Source: Pelagerythrobacter rhizovicinus (GTDB lineage Bacteria > Pseudomonadota > Alphaproteobacteria > Sphingomonadales > Sphingomonadaceae). From it: 64,000 nt of DNA. The position numbers and the translations under genes are program-made. The notes under the pieces are model-generated. The model searched no databases and was not told where the DNA came from. It worked only from the letters and a program-made list of their open reading frames with translations. The DNA lies in the NCBI RefSeq assembly GCF_004135625.1, contig NZ_SDPV01000002.1, positions 1,116,001-1,180,000 on the forward strand, written 5' to 3'. Below are positions 8,532-17,425 of the stretch, piece after piece. How positions within the stretch are numbered: the first letter of the stretch is position 1; the number at the start of each line of letters is the position of its first letter.

Positions 8532-9443
8532 TCAAACCGGGTCCCAACTGAACAGCTCGGGCGAGCGGATCATCGACGCGAAGTCCGAACGGACGGCGGG
8601 AATGAATTCGTCGGCAATCGACTGCGCCGTCCATCCATCCGACCGGTGCATGGCGCGGATCGGGCGCGGCTTCGAGAACAGGAAGATCTCGTTCTTGCGG
8701 ACCGCGAATATCTGGTTGGTCACGTCCTTCGCCAGATCGGACGCGAGGAACGCCACCAGCGGCGCGATCTTGTCCGCGCTCATCGCCTGCATGCGCTCCA
8801 GCCGCTTCTGCTCGTCGGGATTGTCGGACGGGATCGTGGCGATCATCCGGCTCCACGCGAACGGCGCGATGCAGTTCGACCGCACACCGAAGCGCTGCAT
8901 GTCGAGCGCGATGGACTGCGACAGGCCGACGATCGCCATCTTGGCCGCCGAATAGTTCGCCTGCCCCAGATTGCCGATCAGGCCGGAGGTCGAGGTGAAA
9001 TGGATGAAGCTGCCCGAACCCTGCTCGCGGAAGTAAGGCGTCGCCGCCTTCGACACGTTGAACGCGCCGTTGAGATGCACGTCGACGACGGCGCGCCAGT
9101 CCTCGAGGCTCATCTTGTGCCAGATCCGGTCACGCAGGAAACCGGCGTTGTTGATCACCGCGTCAATACGGCCGAATTTCTCGACCGCATCCTCGACGAT
9201 GCTGGTGGCACCGGCCGGATCGGTCACGCTGGCGAGGTTGGCATGGGCGGTTCCGCCGGCCTTCGCGATCTCGTTCACGACTTCGGATGCCGGTCCTTGA
9301 TCGTTGCCTTCACCATTGGCGGATACCCCGTGGTCGTTGACGATCACGCTCGCGCCCTCGCGCGCGCAGAGCAAGGCCAGTTCGCGCCCGATCCCGCGTC
9401 CGGCGCCGGTCACGGCGACGACGCGGCCTTCCAGAATTCCCAT
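8532..9443 (-). CDS. SDR dehydrogenase related to the peroxisomal MFE-2 / 17-beta-HSD4 group
   Basis: 303 residues. The cofactor loop is GAGRGIG near residue 15, the NNAG motif is present, and the catalytic set is Ser in 'HFTSTSG' with Tyr-x3-Lys in 'ANYSAAKMA'. The stretch 'ASVIVNDHGVSANGEGNDQGPASEVVNEI' is characteristic of the MFE-2-like (3R)-hydroxyacyl-CoA dehydrogenases. The protein is longer than a minimal SDR, with about 60 extra C-terminal residues. Its expected role is oxidation of a 3-hydroxyacyl-CoA to the 3-oxoacyl-CoA used by the thiolase downstream. It lies in the 10267-4586 operon, 23 bp after the hydratase stop. Confidence 0.88.
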   Translation of the reverse strand: MGILEGRVVAVTGAGRGIGRELALLCAREGASVIVNDHGVSANGEGNDQGPASEVVNEIAKAGGTAHANLASVTDPAGATSIVEDAVEKFGRIDAVINNAGFLRDRIWHKMSLEDWRAVVDVHLNGAFNVSKAATPYFREQGSGSFIHFTSTSGLIGNLGQANYSAAKMAIVGLSQSIALDMQRFGVRSNCIAPFAWSRMIATIPSDNPDEQKRLERMQAMSADKIAPLVAFLASDLAKDVTNQIFAVRKNEIFLFSKPRPIRAMHRSDGWTAQSIADEFIPAVRSDFASMIRSPELFSWDPV

Positions 9444-9466
9444 TATCGCTTTCCCGTTTCGTGAAA

Positions 9467-10267
9467 TCAGTTACCGGTGAACGTCGGCTTGCGCCGCTCG
9501 AGGAAGGCGGCGACCGCCTCCTCGTGATCCCGCGTTTCGTGGACCACCGCCTGCAGCGCGGCCGAGAGATTGAGCACCGTGCCCAGCGAGGCGTCCTGCG
9601 CCTCCCGCAGTAGGCGCTTGGTCAGCCGCACGGCGCGCGGCGGATTGGCCGCGATCTCGTCGGCAAGCTCGCGCGCGACAGGCATCAGTTCGTCGGGCTC
9701 GACCACCTTGGTCACCAGCCCCCAGTCGAGCGCCGCCGCGGCATCGATCATTCGCCCGGTCAGCGCCAGCTCGGTGGCGCGGGGCCAGCCAATCACCCGC
9801 GGCAGGAGCCAGGCTCCGCCGTCGCCCGGCACCAGGCCGACGCGCACGAAGCTTTCCGCAAAGCGCGCGGTCTGCGACGCAATGCGAATGTCGCACATGC
9901 AGGCGAGGTCGCAGCCGGCGCCAACCGCCGGGCCGTTCACCGCGGCGATGACCGGCACTTCGAGCTGCTGAAAGGCGAGCGGCAGGCGCTGGATGCCGTC
10001 GCGATAATTGCGCACCGTGGCGACCGGCTGCTCGCCCCGCAGGCCGAGGCCCGGCTTCATTTTCGACAGATCTCCGCCCGAGGAGAATGCCGAGCCGGCG
10101 CCCGTCAGGATGACGGCGCGAACCGCAGGATCGCCATCCGCTTCCTGCAGCGCGTCGACAAGAGCGTCGACCATCGCGTTGTCGGAAATTGGATTGCGCG
10201 CTTCCGGGAGGTTGAGCGTGATCGTCACGACCGTGCCATCTCGCTCCGTGAGTAAGTGCTTCGCCAT
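9467..10267 (-). CDS. Enoyl-CoA hydratase/isomerase (crotonase) family protein
   Basis: 266 residues from ATG 10267 (MAKHLLTERDG). The oxyanion-hole segment is 'SSGGDLSKM', and the second conserved region is 'GPAVGAGCDLACMCDIRIAS'. At the usual catalytic-Glu position the sequence reads 'GLVPGDGGAW' (Gly-Asp instead of Glu), as in some crotonases that are not simple hydratases. The upstream in-frame extension to 10345 would run across the operator and is rejected. It is the first gene of the operon reading down to the CoA-transferase, with a perfect operator copy 41 bp upstream. Hydratase, isomerase or ring hydrolase activity are all possible. Confidence 0.9.
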   Translation of the reverse strand: MAKHLLTERDGTVVTITLNLPEARNPISDNAMVDALVDALQEADGDPAVRAVILTGAGSAFSSGGDLSKMKPGLGLRGEQPVATVRNYRDGIQRLPLAFQQLEVPVIAAVNGPAVGAGCDLACMCDIRIASQTARFAESFVRVGLVPGDGGAWLLPRVIGWPRATELALTGRMIDAAAALDWGLVTKVVEPDELMPVARELADEIAANPPRAVRLTKRLLREAQDASLGTVLNLSAALQAVVHETRDHEEAVAAFLERRKPTFTGN

Positions 10268-10307
10268 TCCGATCCCTTTGCCTCCACAAGCCGCGCCACC
10301 CCACTTA

Positions 10308-10317
10308 TTGCATGCAA
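10308..10317. promoter_or_regulatory. Perfect operator palindrome TTGCATGCAA, hydratase-operon side
   Basis: An exact copy, 41 bp upstream of the leftward hydratase start, in the divergent intergenic region 10268-10488. The partner site for the rightward gene is at 10465-10474. Confidence 0.7.
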
Positions 10318-10464
10318 ACAGTGCTGACAAGAGAGGTGGAGGCACGTTACCCCGTCCGCACAGACGACGGCGAGGTGCATAGGTAAATTCCTTGCGCTGA
10401 GAAGGAATGTGCTGGGGTGGGCGCTCGCGAGAGACTCGACAATCTCACTCGCCGGCTACATAGC

Positions 10465-10474
10465 TTGCATGCAA
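10465..10474. promoter_or_regulatory. Perfect operator palindrome TTGCATGCAA, just upstream of the second hydratase
   Basis: An exact copy ending 14 bp before the preferred GTG start at 10489 and directly before its GGAGAGG ribosome-binding sequence. The site therefore overlaps the transcription start or 5' leader, a position suited to repression. Confidence 0.7.
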
Positions 10475-10488
10475 TTATGGAGAGGGAT

Positions 10489-11355
10489 GTGTTCGAAACG
10501 ATCGAGTACGAAGCGGGCGACGGCATCGCAACGATCCGGTTGAACCGGCCCGAGAAACGCAACGCGTACAACACGCGGATGATGAATGAGTTGCTTGGCG
10601 CATTCGACCGATCCGACGCCGACGACGATATCGGCGCGGTTATTCTCACCGGCAGCGGAGACGTGTTCTGCGCCGGAGCCGATCTCTCCGGCGGCGCCAA
10701 CACCTTTGCGCAGCTCGGCGACGACCCCGAGCGTGCTGCACTGCGCCACGGAGATTTGTGGCGCGATGGCGGCGGCGTCGCTTCCTTGCGCATTTTCGAA
10801 AGTCTGAAACCGGTGGTCGCGGCGGTCAACGGTCCGGCGATCGGCGTGGGGGCCACGATGATCCTCGCCTGCGATGTGCGGATCGCCAGCAATACTGCGC
10901 GTTTCGGCTATGTCTTCACGCAACGCGGGTTGGTGCCGGAGGCGGCTTCATCGTGGTTCCTGCCGCGCGTCGTCGGTCTTTCGCGTGCGCTCGAGTGGAC
11001 GATGGGCGCGTGTATCGTGCCGGTCGACGAGGCGCTGGATGCAGGCCTGATCCGCGAGACATGCACGCGTGACGATCTCATTCCTCGCGCCCGCGCAATC
11101 GCCGGGCGATTTCTTTCCGGATCCCCGGTCGCCACGGCCCTGACGCGGCAGATGATGTGGCGCATGGCCGGCGCCGACCATCCAATGGAGGCGCACCGCA
11201 TCGACAGTCGCGCCATCGCCGCCCTGCGTGCGGCGCCCGACACGCTGGAGGCGGTCGCCGCATTCCTGGAGAAACGCGAGGCCGACTTCACAAGCAAAGT
11301 GTCTGACGGTGTGCCGGACATATGGCCCGATGGAGCCGGCCCGAGATTCTACTGA
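10489..11355 (+). CDS. Enoyl-CoA hydratase/isomerase family protein
   Basis: 288 residues from GTG 10489, product (V/M)FETIEYEAGDGIATIRLN, a classical crotonase N-terminus. GGAG lies six bases upstream. ATG 10477 is in frame but has no ribosome-binding sequence, and the more upstream frame crosses the operator. Conserved segments are 'FCAGADLSGG' (oxyanion hole), 'GPAIGVGATMILACDVRIAS', and 'GLVPEAASSWFLPR' with the catalytic-type Glu. It probably hydrates an enoyl-CoA of the pathway. It is transcribed alone, divergently from the hydratase operon, and followed by a 538-bp intergenic region. Confidence 0.9.
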   Translation: MFETIEYEAGDGIATIRLNRPEKRNAYNTRMMNELLGAFDRSDADDDIGAVILTGSGDVFCAGADLSGGANTFAQLGDDPERAALRHGDLWRDGGGVASLRIFESLKPVVAAVNGPAIGVGATMILACDVRIASNTARFGYVFTQRGLVPEAASSWFLPRVVGLSRALEWTMGACIVPVDEALDAGLIRETCTRDDLIPRARAIAGRFLSGSPVATALTRQMMWRMAGADHPMEAHRIDSRAIAALRAAPDTLEAVAAFLEKREADFTSKVSDGVPDIWPDGAGPRFY

Positions 11356-11566
11356 TCCCTCCGTTCCCGAGTCACGGGCACGCGACCTCGCGCCCCTTGC
11401 AAAGTCCGCACGGCGGGTTGTCGACAGCGGCGAGTGCGCATCGTCGCACGCGCGGAACCCGGGTCCTACAGATCTGCAGGGCCGGTCGGAGCCGGATGCG
11501 GGCTCGCGGCAGGTATCGGCGCCAGGGCCTGCACCCCCACCCCGCCGACACCAGAGTGCAACAGCA

Positions 11567-11576
11567 TTGCATGCTA
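11567..11576. promoter_or_regulatory. Operator-like site TTGCATGCTA
   Basis: One mismatch from TTGCATGCAA. It is paired with the perfect copy at 11698-11707 (centres 131 bp apart) upstream of the SDR/receptor operon. Confidence 0.45.
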
Positions 11577-11697
11577 TATTATGCTCCGTGCGGACTTCGC
11601 GTAGCTGCTGCATCCGGCTTTGGGTCAATATTATCCATTGTTATATAGAGATTTTTCCTGAGATGCAGAAGGCAGGCCGATAAGGTCAGAAGTTATC

Positions 11698-11707
11698 TTG
11701 CATGCAA
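11698..11707. promoter_or_regulatory. Perfect operator palindrome TTGCATGCAA
   Basis: An exact copy 186 bp upstream of the SDR start at 11894, the longest operator-to-gene distance in the cluster. An AT-rich stretch immediately precedes it. Confidence 0.65.
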
Positions 11708-11893
11708 TTCTATGGTGAGATAGGTTGCGCAGCATGGCCATCGTCAGAATGGCCGGTGAACTGGGATGAGTCGAAGAATGTGCTTCCGGCAATCATCTGA
11801 TCCAGCGCTCACGATGGGTTCTGTCCATCTTGAACTTGATGGATATGGCTTGCCGCGAAGCCATGCGATCGTGGCGGGCGGAACTCTGGCGTG

Positions 11894-12739
11894 ATGCAGC
11901 GTTACGAAGGGAAAGTCGCCGTAGTGACGGGCGCGGGTCGTGCCGGAGGCATTGGCGAAGCCATCGCGCGCCGCATCACGAGCGAAGGCGGGCGCGTTGC
12001 CGTCCTAGATCTTTGCCGCGACAGGCCCGAGGTGCCGCGCGAGAGCTTCGGCAGCTTCGAATCTCTCCAATCGGTCGCTGATTCGCTCGCCAAAGATGGC
12101 GAAAGGGGATTGGCGGTCCGCTGCGATGTGACCGACGAGGATCAAGTCGCGAGCGCCATGGCGGAGGTCCAACGCGTCCTGGGCGGTATCGACGTACTTT
12201 TCGCGAACGCCGGTGGCGGAACGGGCGCAGGCCCGGTCGACCAGACGCCCGTGGCAGAGCTCGACCGGTCCGCCTGGGATTACACAGTCGAACTCAGTCT
12301 GACGTCGGTCTTTCTTTGCGCAAAACACGCAATTCCGGTTCTTCGCGGGCGTGGCGGAGGTGCGATCGTCAGCACCACCTCGATCAGCGCCTACCACGGC
12401 GTGTCTGGGCTTTCCGCGTATGCCTCGGCCAAATACGCAGTCACCGCTCTCACGCGCGATCTTGCGATGGAGTTGGCCGCCGATGGCATCCGCGTGAATG
12501 CGTTCGCCCCCGGCATTACGCTGACTCCTTACGTCCGCCAGCGATACGAGGCTCTTGCTGCGCAGGATCCCCTCGCGACGCCGCAGGAACTCCTGGATAG
12601 CTTCGTCTCGACCCGCATCCCATTGGGACGAGCCGCAGAACCGCGAGAGATGGCCGCCGTCGCCGCGTTTCTTGGCAGCGAGGATGCCAGCTTCATGACG
12701 GGGCAGACACTGTTCGTGGACGGCGGAATGCGTGTTTGA
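11894..12739 (+). CDS. SDR family oxidoreductase
   Basis: 281 residues from ATG 11894; a GTG directly in front is an alternative start. It has the glycine-rich cofactor loop GAGRAGGIGEAI, 'NAGGGTG' in place of NNAG, a catalytic Ser in 'VSTTSIS', and Tyr-x3-Lys in 'SAYASAKYAV'. The C-terminal 'FMTGQTLFVDGG' motif is that of the classical SDR group. It oxidises or reduces an alcohol/ketone of the pathway with NAD(P); the substrate is not predictable. It is the first gene of the rightward operon SDR, TonB receptor, MFS transporter, SDR and probably GntR. The ribosome-binding site is weak. Confidence 0.88.
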   Translation: MQRYEGKVAVVTGAGRAGGIGEAIARRITSEGGRVAVLDLCRDRPEVPRESFGSFESLQSVADSLAKDGERGLAVRCDVTDEDQVASAMAEVQRVLGGIDVLFANAGGGTGAGPVDQTPVAELDRSAWDYTVELSLTSVFLCAKHAIPVLRGRGGGAIVSTTSISAYHGVSGLSAYASAKYAVTALTRDLAMELAADGIRVNAFAPGITLTPYVRQRYEALAAQDPLATPQELLDSFVSTRIPLGRAAEPREMAAVAAFLGSEDASFMTGQTLFVDGGMRV

Positions 12740-12847
12740 GCCGGCGAGCGAGCGCGAATGCCGGGCTCACATCGATGCAACAGGATCACAACGGGCTGCA
12801 GGGCAATCGACGATATCGACGAGTGAACGTTTCGAGGGAGGATTGAG

Positions 12848-15277
12848 GTGAAGACAGGCAAACAGATCGCGCTCTTGGCCGGAGTAGGCCTCGCCGCTTT
12901 GGCGGCCCCAGCGGTAGCGCAGGAAGCACCCGATGAGTCCGCCGCAGTGGCGGACGACCCGGCTTCGAGCGACGACGATGTGCCGGTGCCGGGCGAAATC
13001 ATCGTCACGGCCCAGCGCAGGGAACAGTCGCAACAGGACGTGCCGATTTCGATTTCGGTCGTTTCCGCCAAGGCGCTTGAGCAGAGCAATCTCACCACTG
13101 TGGCGGACATCCAGTTCCTCTCGCCCGGCGTGAACTACAACGCCAACTTCGGCGGCGGCTTCAACGTTCGCGGCGTGGGCACGCAGTCTCTGCTGATGTC
13201 GGCGGAGCAATCGGTGGCCCTCGTCATCGATGACGTTATCCAGGGCCTTCCCGAAGTCTCCTTTGCGGGGCCGAGCTATCAGTCGCTGGTGGACATCGAA
13301 CGTATCGAGGTGCTCAAGGGACCGCAGGGTACTCTGTTCGGCAAGAACAGCTCGGCGGGGGTGATCCAGATCATCACTGCAAATCCGGAGATTGGCGTAC
13401 GCTCTCTCGAAGGTTCGCTTTCCTACGGCACGAAGAATGAGTTGAATGCGGAGTCGGTTCTCAACCTGCCGCTCGGCAGCACCGCCGCCCTGAGGATCGC
13501 GGGAGGGCTTCAGCGCCGGGACGGCTTCGTGCCCGACCTCTACAGCGGCGAAGATCGCTGGGCCTATCAGCGTTACTCCTTGCGCGGAAAGCTCCTGTGG
13601 GAACCCACAGATGACCTCAGTATCTTGCTGAATGCCGAATATCGCCACCTGACCGACAACGCCAACGGCCTGTGGACCTTCCGCAACTGCGGCAGCGGCT
13701 TCGGTGCATTTGATCCCTGCGCCACCGTGGAGCCCTATGGGATCGAGGCGGGGCCGGAGAATCTCGAGGTCGCCACCGATGGAAACAGCTATACGAAGCA
13801 GGAGGCCTATTCCTTCAGCGGCCGCATTGACTACGATATTGGCAACGCCACGCTGACCTCGATCACCGCTTACCGGGATCTCCTGCAACCGATTTCGCTC
13901 GACACCGACGCAACGCCGGCCGCGATCTATTCGCGAAACGAGAATGTCTCGGGCGGGACGCAGTTCACTCAGGAGCTGCGGCTCAATGGTGAAGCGGGCA
14001 TCCTCAACTATACCGTTGGCGGCTTTTATTACGACGCGCGCCCTTATCAGAAGGGCATGAACGGCGGCACCCTGGGTTACCTTCCCGATGATTCGCCGAT
14101 CCTCCTTTCGCTGAATGCCATCGGGCCGTATTCGGGCCAAGGATACGGCTCCTGGGTGAAGGCGAAGATCAAGAGCTACGCCCTGTTCGGGCAGCTGGAG
14201 GCGGAGGTTGTCCCCGGCCTTACGTTCATAGCCGGCGGCCGCTACACCAACGACGACGTCCGGCAGACGATCGATTACTTCGATGTGCCCTGGCTGTGCC
14301 GCGCGGCCTATGCCTTCGGCCAACCGTGCCATGGCATGGACCTGCCTCTGTCATCGGGCGAGGCGCAGGTGAAGGCCGACAAGTTCACCTACAAGCTTAC
14401 CGCGAAGTACGACATTACGCCGGCGGTCAACATCTACGCGACCTACGCCACGGGCTACAAAGGCCCGATGATTTCGCACCCGGCGAACCAGCCTCAGCTG
14501 CTACTTCGTCCCGAGCTCTCGAAATCGTACGAGGTCGGGCTCAAGGCGGAGCTGTTTGCGAGAGCGCTCGCCTTCAACCTTGCCCTCTTCAAGGTCGACT
14601 ACGATGACTTCCAGGGCCAGCAGCGTGTCGGCGTTGCGCCGACGTTCTACTACACCACCACCAATGCCGGCGGCCTGCAGACCAAGGGCGTGGAAGCCGA
14701 TCTGACCTGGCGTGCGGCGCCGGGCCTCACCCTGGCGGGCAACGTCTCGTATATTCCGACAAAGTTCACCGAGTTCGCCGTGCAATGCTACGACCGCTAC
14801 ACCAATCCTGCGACCACGCCGGGTGAGTGCAACTATGTCCAGCCCGGCCTGCCTGCCGACGCGCCGCCGCAGTTCAACGCCGCCGGCTATCCGCTGATTT
14901 ATTCGCCGAAGTGGACCTGGGGAGCGACCGCCAACTACGAGGCATATGTCGGCGAAGGGCTCTCTTTCGACGTCGGTGCCTCGTACAGCTATCGCAGCAG
15001 TAGCTACGGAGTGGTTGCCGATCCGAACAGCATCAACCCGGGATACGGACTGCTCAACGGCCAGATGAGCATAGGAGATTCGGACGATCGCTGGCGGGTG
15101 GCGCTGTTCGCGCGGAATCTGCTCGACAAGCATTTCGTCGCGGGAATATTCCGTACGCCGCTGGACTCCGGGACCGATAACTCGACCCCGCTGTCGACGA
15201 TTGGATATTCGAACATCCCCGCGCTGGATTCGAGCCGGACCGTTGGCATCAAGTTCAGCTATTCCTTTGGCGAGTGA
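12848..15277 (+). CDS. TonB-dependent outer-membrane receptor
   Basis: 809 residues, full length. GTG 12848 follows GGGAGGA at good spacing. The signal peptide MKTGKQIALLAGVGLAALAA ends at AVAQ. It is followed by a TonB-box-like 'EIIVTAQRREQ', the plug with 'RIEVLKGPQGTLFGKNSSAG', and a long barrel ending in 'KFSYSFGE', with a terminal aromatic-containing strand as usual for outer-membrane barrels. It is expected to import the cluster's growth substrate with TonB/ExbBD energy (the apparatus at 41.5-44.8 kb is a candidate). The stop overlaps the probable start region of the MFS transporter, so the two are made from one message. Confidence 0.95.
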   Translation: MKTGKQIALLAGVGLAALAAPAVAQEAPDESAAVADDPASSDDDVPVPGEIIVTAQRREQSQQDVPISISVVSAKALEQSNLTTVADIQFLSPGVNYNANFGGGFNVRGVGTQSLLMSAEQSVALVIDDVIQGLPEVSFAGPSYQSLVDIERIEVLKGPQGTLFGKNSSAGVIQIITANPEIGVRSLEGSLSYGTKNELNAESVLNLPLGSTAALRIAGGLQRRDGFVPDLYSGEDRWAYQRYSLRGKLLWEPTDDLSILLNAEYRHLTDNANGLWTFRNCGSGFGAFDPCATVEPYGIEAGPENLEVATDGNSYTKQEAYSFSGRIDYDIGNATLTSITAYRDLLQPISLDTDATPAAIYSRNENVSGGTQFTQELRLNGEAGILNYTVGGFYYDARPYQKGMNGGTLGYLPDDSPILLSLNAIGPYSGQGYGSWVKAKIKSYALFGQLEAEVVPGLTFIAGGRYTNDDVRQTIDYFDVPWLCRAAYAFGQPCHGMDLPLSSGEAQVKADKFTYKLTAKYDITPAVNIYATYATGYKGPMISHPANQPQLLLRPELSKSYEVGLKAELFARALAFNLALFKVDYDDFQGQQRVGVAPTFYYTTTNAGGLQTKGVEADLTWRAAPGLTLAGNVSYIPTKFTEFAVQCYDRYTNPATTPGECNYVQPGLPADAPPQFNAAGYPLIYSPKWTWGATANYEAYVGEGLSFDVGASYSYRSSSYGVVADPNSINPGYGLLNGQMSIGDSDDRWRVALFARNLLDKHFVAGIFRTPLDSGTDNSTPLSTIGYSNIPALDSSRTVGIKFSYSFGE

Positions 15278-16628
15278 ACCGGGCATATCGCCGGCTGTTC
15301 TGCAAACCGGAACGGCCGGCAACCGGGCAAGAACGGGTGCCGGATGGATGCTCGGCCTGTTGACAACGGGCTATGGGCTCAACTTGCTCGATCGCCAGAT
15401 CATCAACATTCTAGCGGAACCGATCAAGCGCGACCTCGGGCTGGCGGACTGGCAGCTCGGGGCCTTGAGCGGTCTGTCGTTCGCCCTGCTTTACAGCGTC
15501 GCTGCGTTGCCGATCGCCCGATATGCGGATCGGGCCAACAGGGCGCGAATCGTCGGGGTGGCGATCCTGACATGGAGCGTTTTCACTGCTCTTACCGCGA
15601 CGGCCACGAGTTTCGTGCAGATGCTGCTCTTCCGGCTCGGAGTAGGCGTCGGGGAAGCAGGCGGAGCCCCGCCTTCCCAGTCGCTCATAGCAGACCGCTT
15701 CCCCCCGGAGCGGCGCTCGGGTGCACTCGCCGTCTTCGCCTTGGGCGCCCCGGTGGGCGCTGCCGTCGGCCTGATCGGCGGGGGCCTGCTCGAAGGCGTG
15801 ATCGGATGGCGATGGACCATGGTCTGCGCGGGGATCCCGGGCGTGATCATTGGCGCCCTGGTCCTCTTCACCTTGCGCGATAGTCGCTCCGGGAAGGTCC
15901 GCGGTGCCGGACCGACCGCGGAAATACCGAGCCTCACGGCGGCGCTGAAAATGCTGCTTTCACGGCGCACCTTCACGCTCATTGCGTTCGCGGGCGCCCT
16001 GCTAAGTTTCTGCAACTACGGGGCAATGGCCTTTGCGGGATCCTACTATCTCCGCCTCCATTCAGCGGAGCTTGCCGAGATCGGGGCTTTGGTGGGTCAG
16101 CAACCGCTTGGCGTGATCGGACTTGGCCTGGGGATATTCGGTGCGACCGGTGGCGCACTGGGCGCGCTGGTCGGAGGGCGCCTGGGGGATCGGTTCGGCA
16201 GCAGCAGTCTCAGGGCGCTGGTGCTGATCCCCGCCGTCGGCTCGATACTGGGCACGATCAGTTATGCCGTGATGTTCACTGTCCCCAGCGCCGCGATATC
16301 GCTCGCGGTGTTCGCGATCGCCGCATTCTTCACGAGCGTCTGGTACGGGCCAGGCACGCTGGCCATGCAGCGGCTGGCTGGTGCCGATGCCAAGGCCACG
16401 GCGCTTGCCGTCGCGCTATTCATCAACAGCGCCGTGGGGCTGAGCTTCGGGCCGCTGCTGATGGGATTCGCCAGCGACCTGCTCACCCCAAGCATGGGCG
16501 AAGGGGAGGGACTTCGCGCAGGAATTCTCATCGGACTGGTTGGCGGCGTCGCTTCCGGTCTCCTCTACTGGCTGGCGAGTCGCTCGATCGACCGGGAGAT
16601 CGCGGAAGTCGAGGGAGCGTCGGAATGA
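15267..16628 (+). CDS. MFS transporter (spinster-like)
   Basis: About 453 residues with the MFS pattern: 'NLLDRQIINILAEPIKRDLG' after helix 1, 'ARYADRANRARIV' as the loop 2-3 motif, and 'LFRLGVGVGEAGGAPPSQSLI' in helix 4-5. There is no ATG before helix 1. The frame opens at 15201, and TTG 15267, overlapping the receptor stop by 11 bases, is my best guess. ATG 15348 would cut into helix 1. The C-terminus overlaps the next SDR by four bases (ATGA). It is the partner of the upstream receptor in uptake of substrate or export of product. Confidence 0.85.
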   Translation: MASEPGISPAVLQTGTAGNRARTGAGWMLGLLTTGYGLNLLDRQIINILAEPIKRDLGLADWQLGALSGLSFALLYSVAALPIARYADRANRARIVGVAILTWSVFTALTATATSFVQMLLFRLGVGVGEAGGAPPSQSLIADRFPPERRSGALAVFALGAPVGAAVGLIGGGLLEGVIGWRWTMVCAGIPGVIIGALVLFTLRDSRSGKVRGAGPTAEIPSLTAALKMLLSRRTFTLIAFAGALLSFCNYGAMAFAGSYYLRLHSAELAEIGALVGQQPLGVIGLGLGIFGATGGALGALVGGRLGDRFGSSSLRALVLIPAVGSILGTISYAVMFTVPSAAISLAVFAIAAFFTSVWYGPGTLAMQRLAGADAKATALAVALFINSAVGLSFGPLLMGFASDLLTPSMGEGEGLRAGILIGLVGGVASGLLYWLASRSIDREIAEVEGASE

Positions 16629-17386
16629 AGATCGAGGGGCGTGGATTCATCGTCGCAGGAGGCGGATCCGGGCTCGGGCTGGCGACTGCGCGCGGTTTGC
16701 GGGAGGCTGGCGCTCAAGTGGGCGTGCTCGACCTGAAACGTGGCGAATGGGACGGCCCGTGCGCCACGGCCGATGTGGCCGACCAGGCCGAAGTGGAGCA
16801 GGCCATCGACACGCTCATCAGCGAAATCGGCGAGCTTCGCGGCCTGCTCAACACGACGGGCATGGGGCACTCCGGCCTCTCGGTCGGTCCGGGGCGGAAA
16901 GTAACCGCTGCGGGGTTTCGCCGCGTACTGGAGGTCAACACGCTCGGCAGCTTCATTCTGGCTCAGGCTGCGGCCGAACGCATGATCGGGTCCCGGTCGG
17001 ATGAACACGGTGAGCGCGGGGTGATCGTATCGACCTCTTCGATCGTCGCCTTCGAAGGGCAGATCGGTACCGCAGCCTATGCTGCGGCCAAAGGCGGCAT
17101 CAACGCGATGACCCTGCCGCTCGCGCGGGAGTTCGGGCGGTACGGGATAAGAGTGATTACGATCGCACCCGGAATTTTCGAGACGCCGATGTTCTCGCAG
17201 GCACGTGGGCCCATGGTGGATTGGCTGCGCGAGCAGGTTGTCTATCCGGGCCGACCCGGTGAAGCTGTTGAATTCGCGGAAATGGTGGCGCATATCGTAC
17301 GCAATCGGATGCTGAATGGAACTGTCATCCGGCTGGATGGCGCCTATCGCGTCCCACAGGGCCGGCATGACTGGTGGGTCGATTGA
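16625..17386 (+). CDS. SDR, 3-hydroxyacyl-CoA dehydrogenase type 2-like
   Basis: 253 residues. The cofactor loop is 'GGGSGLGLATARGL', 'LDLKRGEW' follows the second strand, the catalytic Ser lies in 'VSTSSIV', and Tyr-x3-Lys is in 'AAYAAAKGGI'. The segments 'TIAPGIFETPMF' and 'VEFAEMVAHIVRNRMLNGTVIRLDGA' match the HSD17B10 / short-chain 3-hydroxyacyl-CoA dehydrogenase group. It would oxidise a 2-methyl-3-hydroxyacyl-CoA or similar branched substrate. The ATG overlaps the transporter stop (ATGA). The GntR regulator follows 40 bp later. Confidence 0.88.
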   Translation: MKIEGRGFIVAGGGSGLGLATARGLREAGAQVGVLDLKRGEWDGPCATADVADQAEVEQAIDTLISEIGELRGLLNTTGMGHSGLSVGPGRKVTAAGFRRVLEVNTLGSFILAQAAAERMIGSRSDEHGERGVIVSTSSIVAFEGQIGTAAYAAAKGGINAMTLPLAREFGRYGIRVITIAPGIFETPMFSQARGPMVDWLREQVVYPGRPGEAVEFAEMVAHIVRNRMLNGTVIRLDGAYRVPQGRHDWWVD

Positions 17387-17425
17387 CACGAGGCGAGCTG
17401 TATCGTCGCGATACCGGCGCAAGGG

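Larger units (their letters stand above)
11356..11893. other. Intergenic region of 538 bp with two operator copies
   Basis: No gene is recognisable on either strand; the open frames here have no family features. It holds one near-perfect and one perfect operator (11567-11576, 11698-11707) and a locally AT-rich segment around 11620-11665 that is a plausible promoter area for the rightward SDR/receptor operon beginning at 11894. Confidence 0.5.

Noticed and set aside
12767-14332. Long leftward open frame opposite the second TonB receptor
   Set aside because: It lies wholly antisense to a receptor with clear motifs. Long antisense frames are common in this high-GC sequence and this one matches no family.
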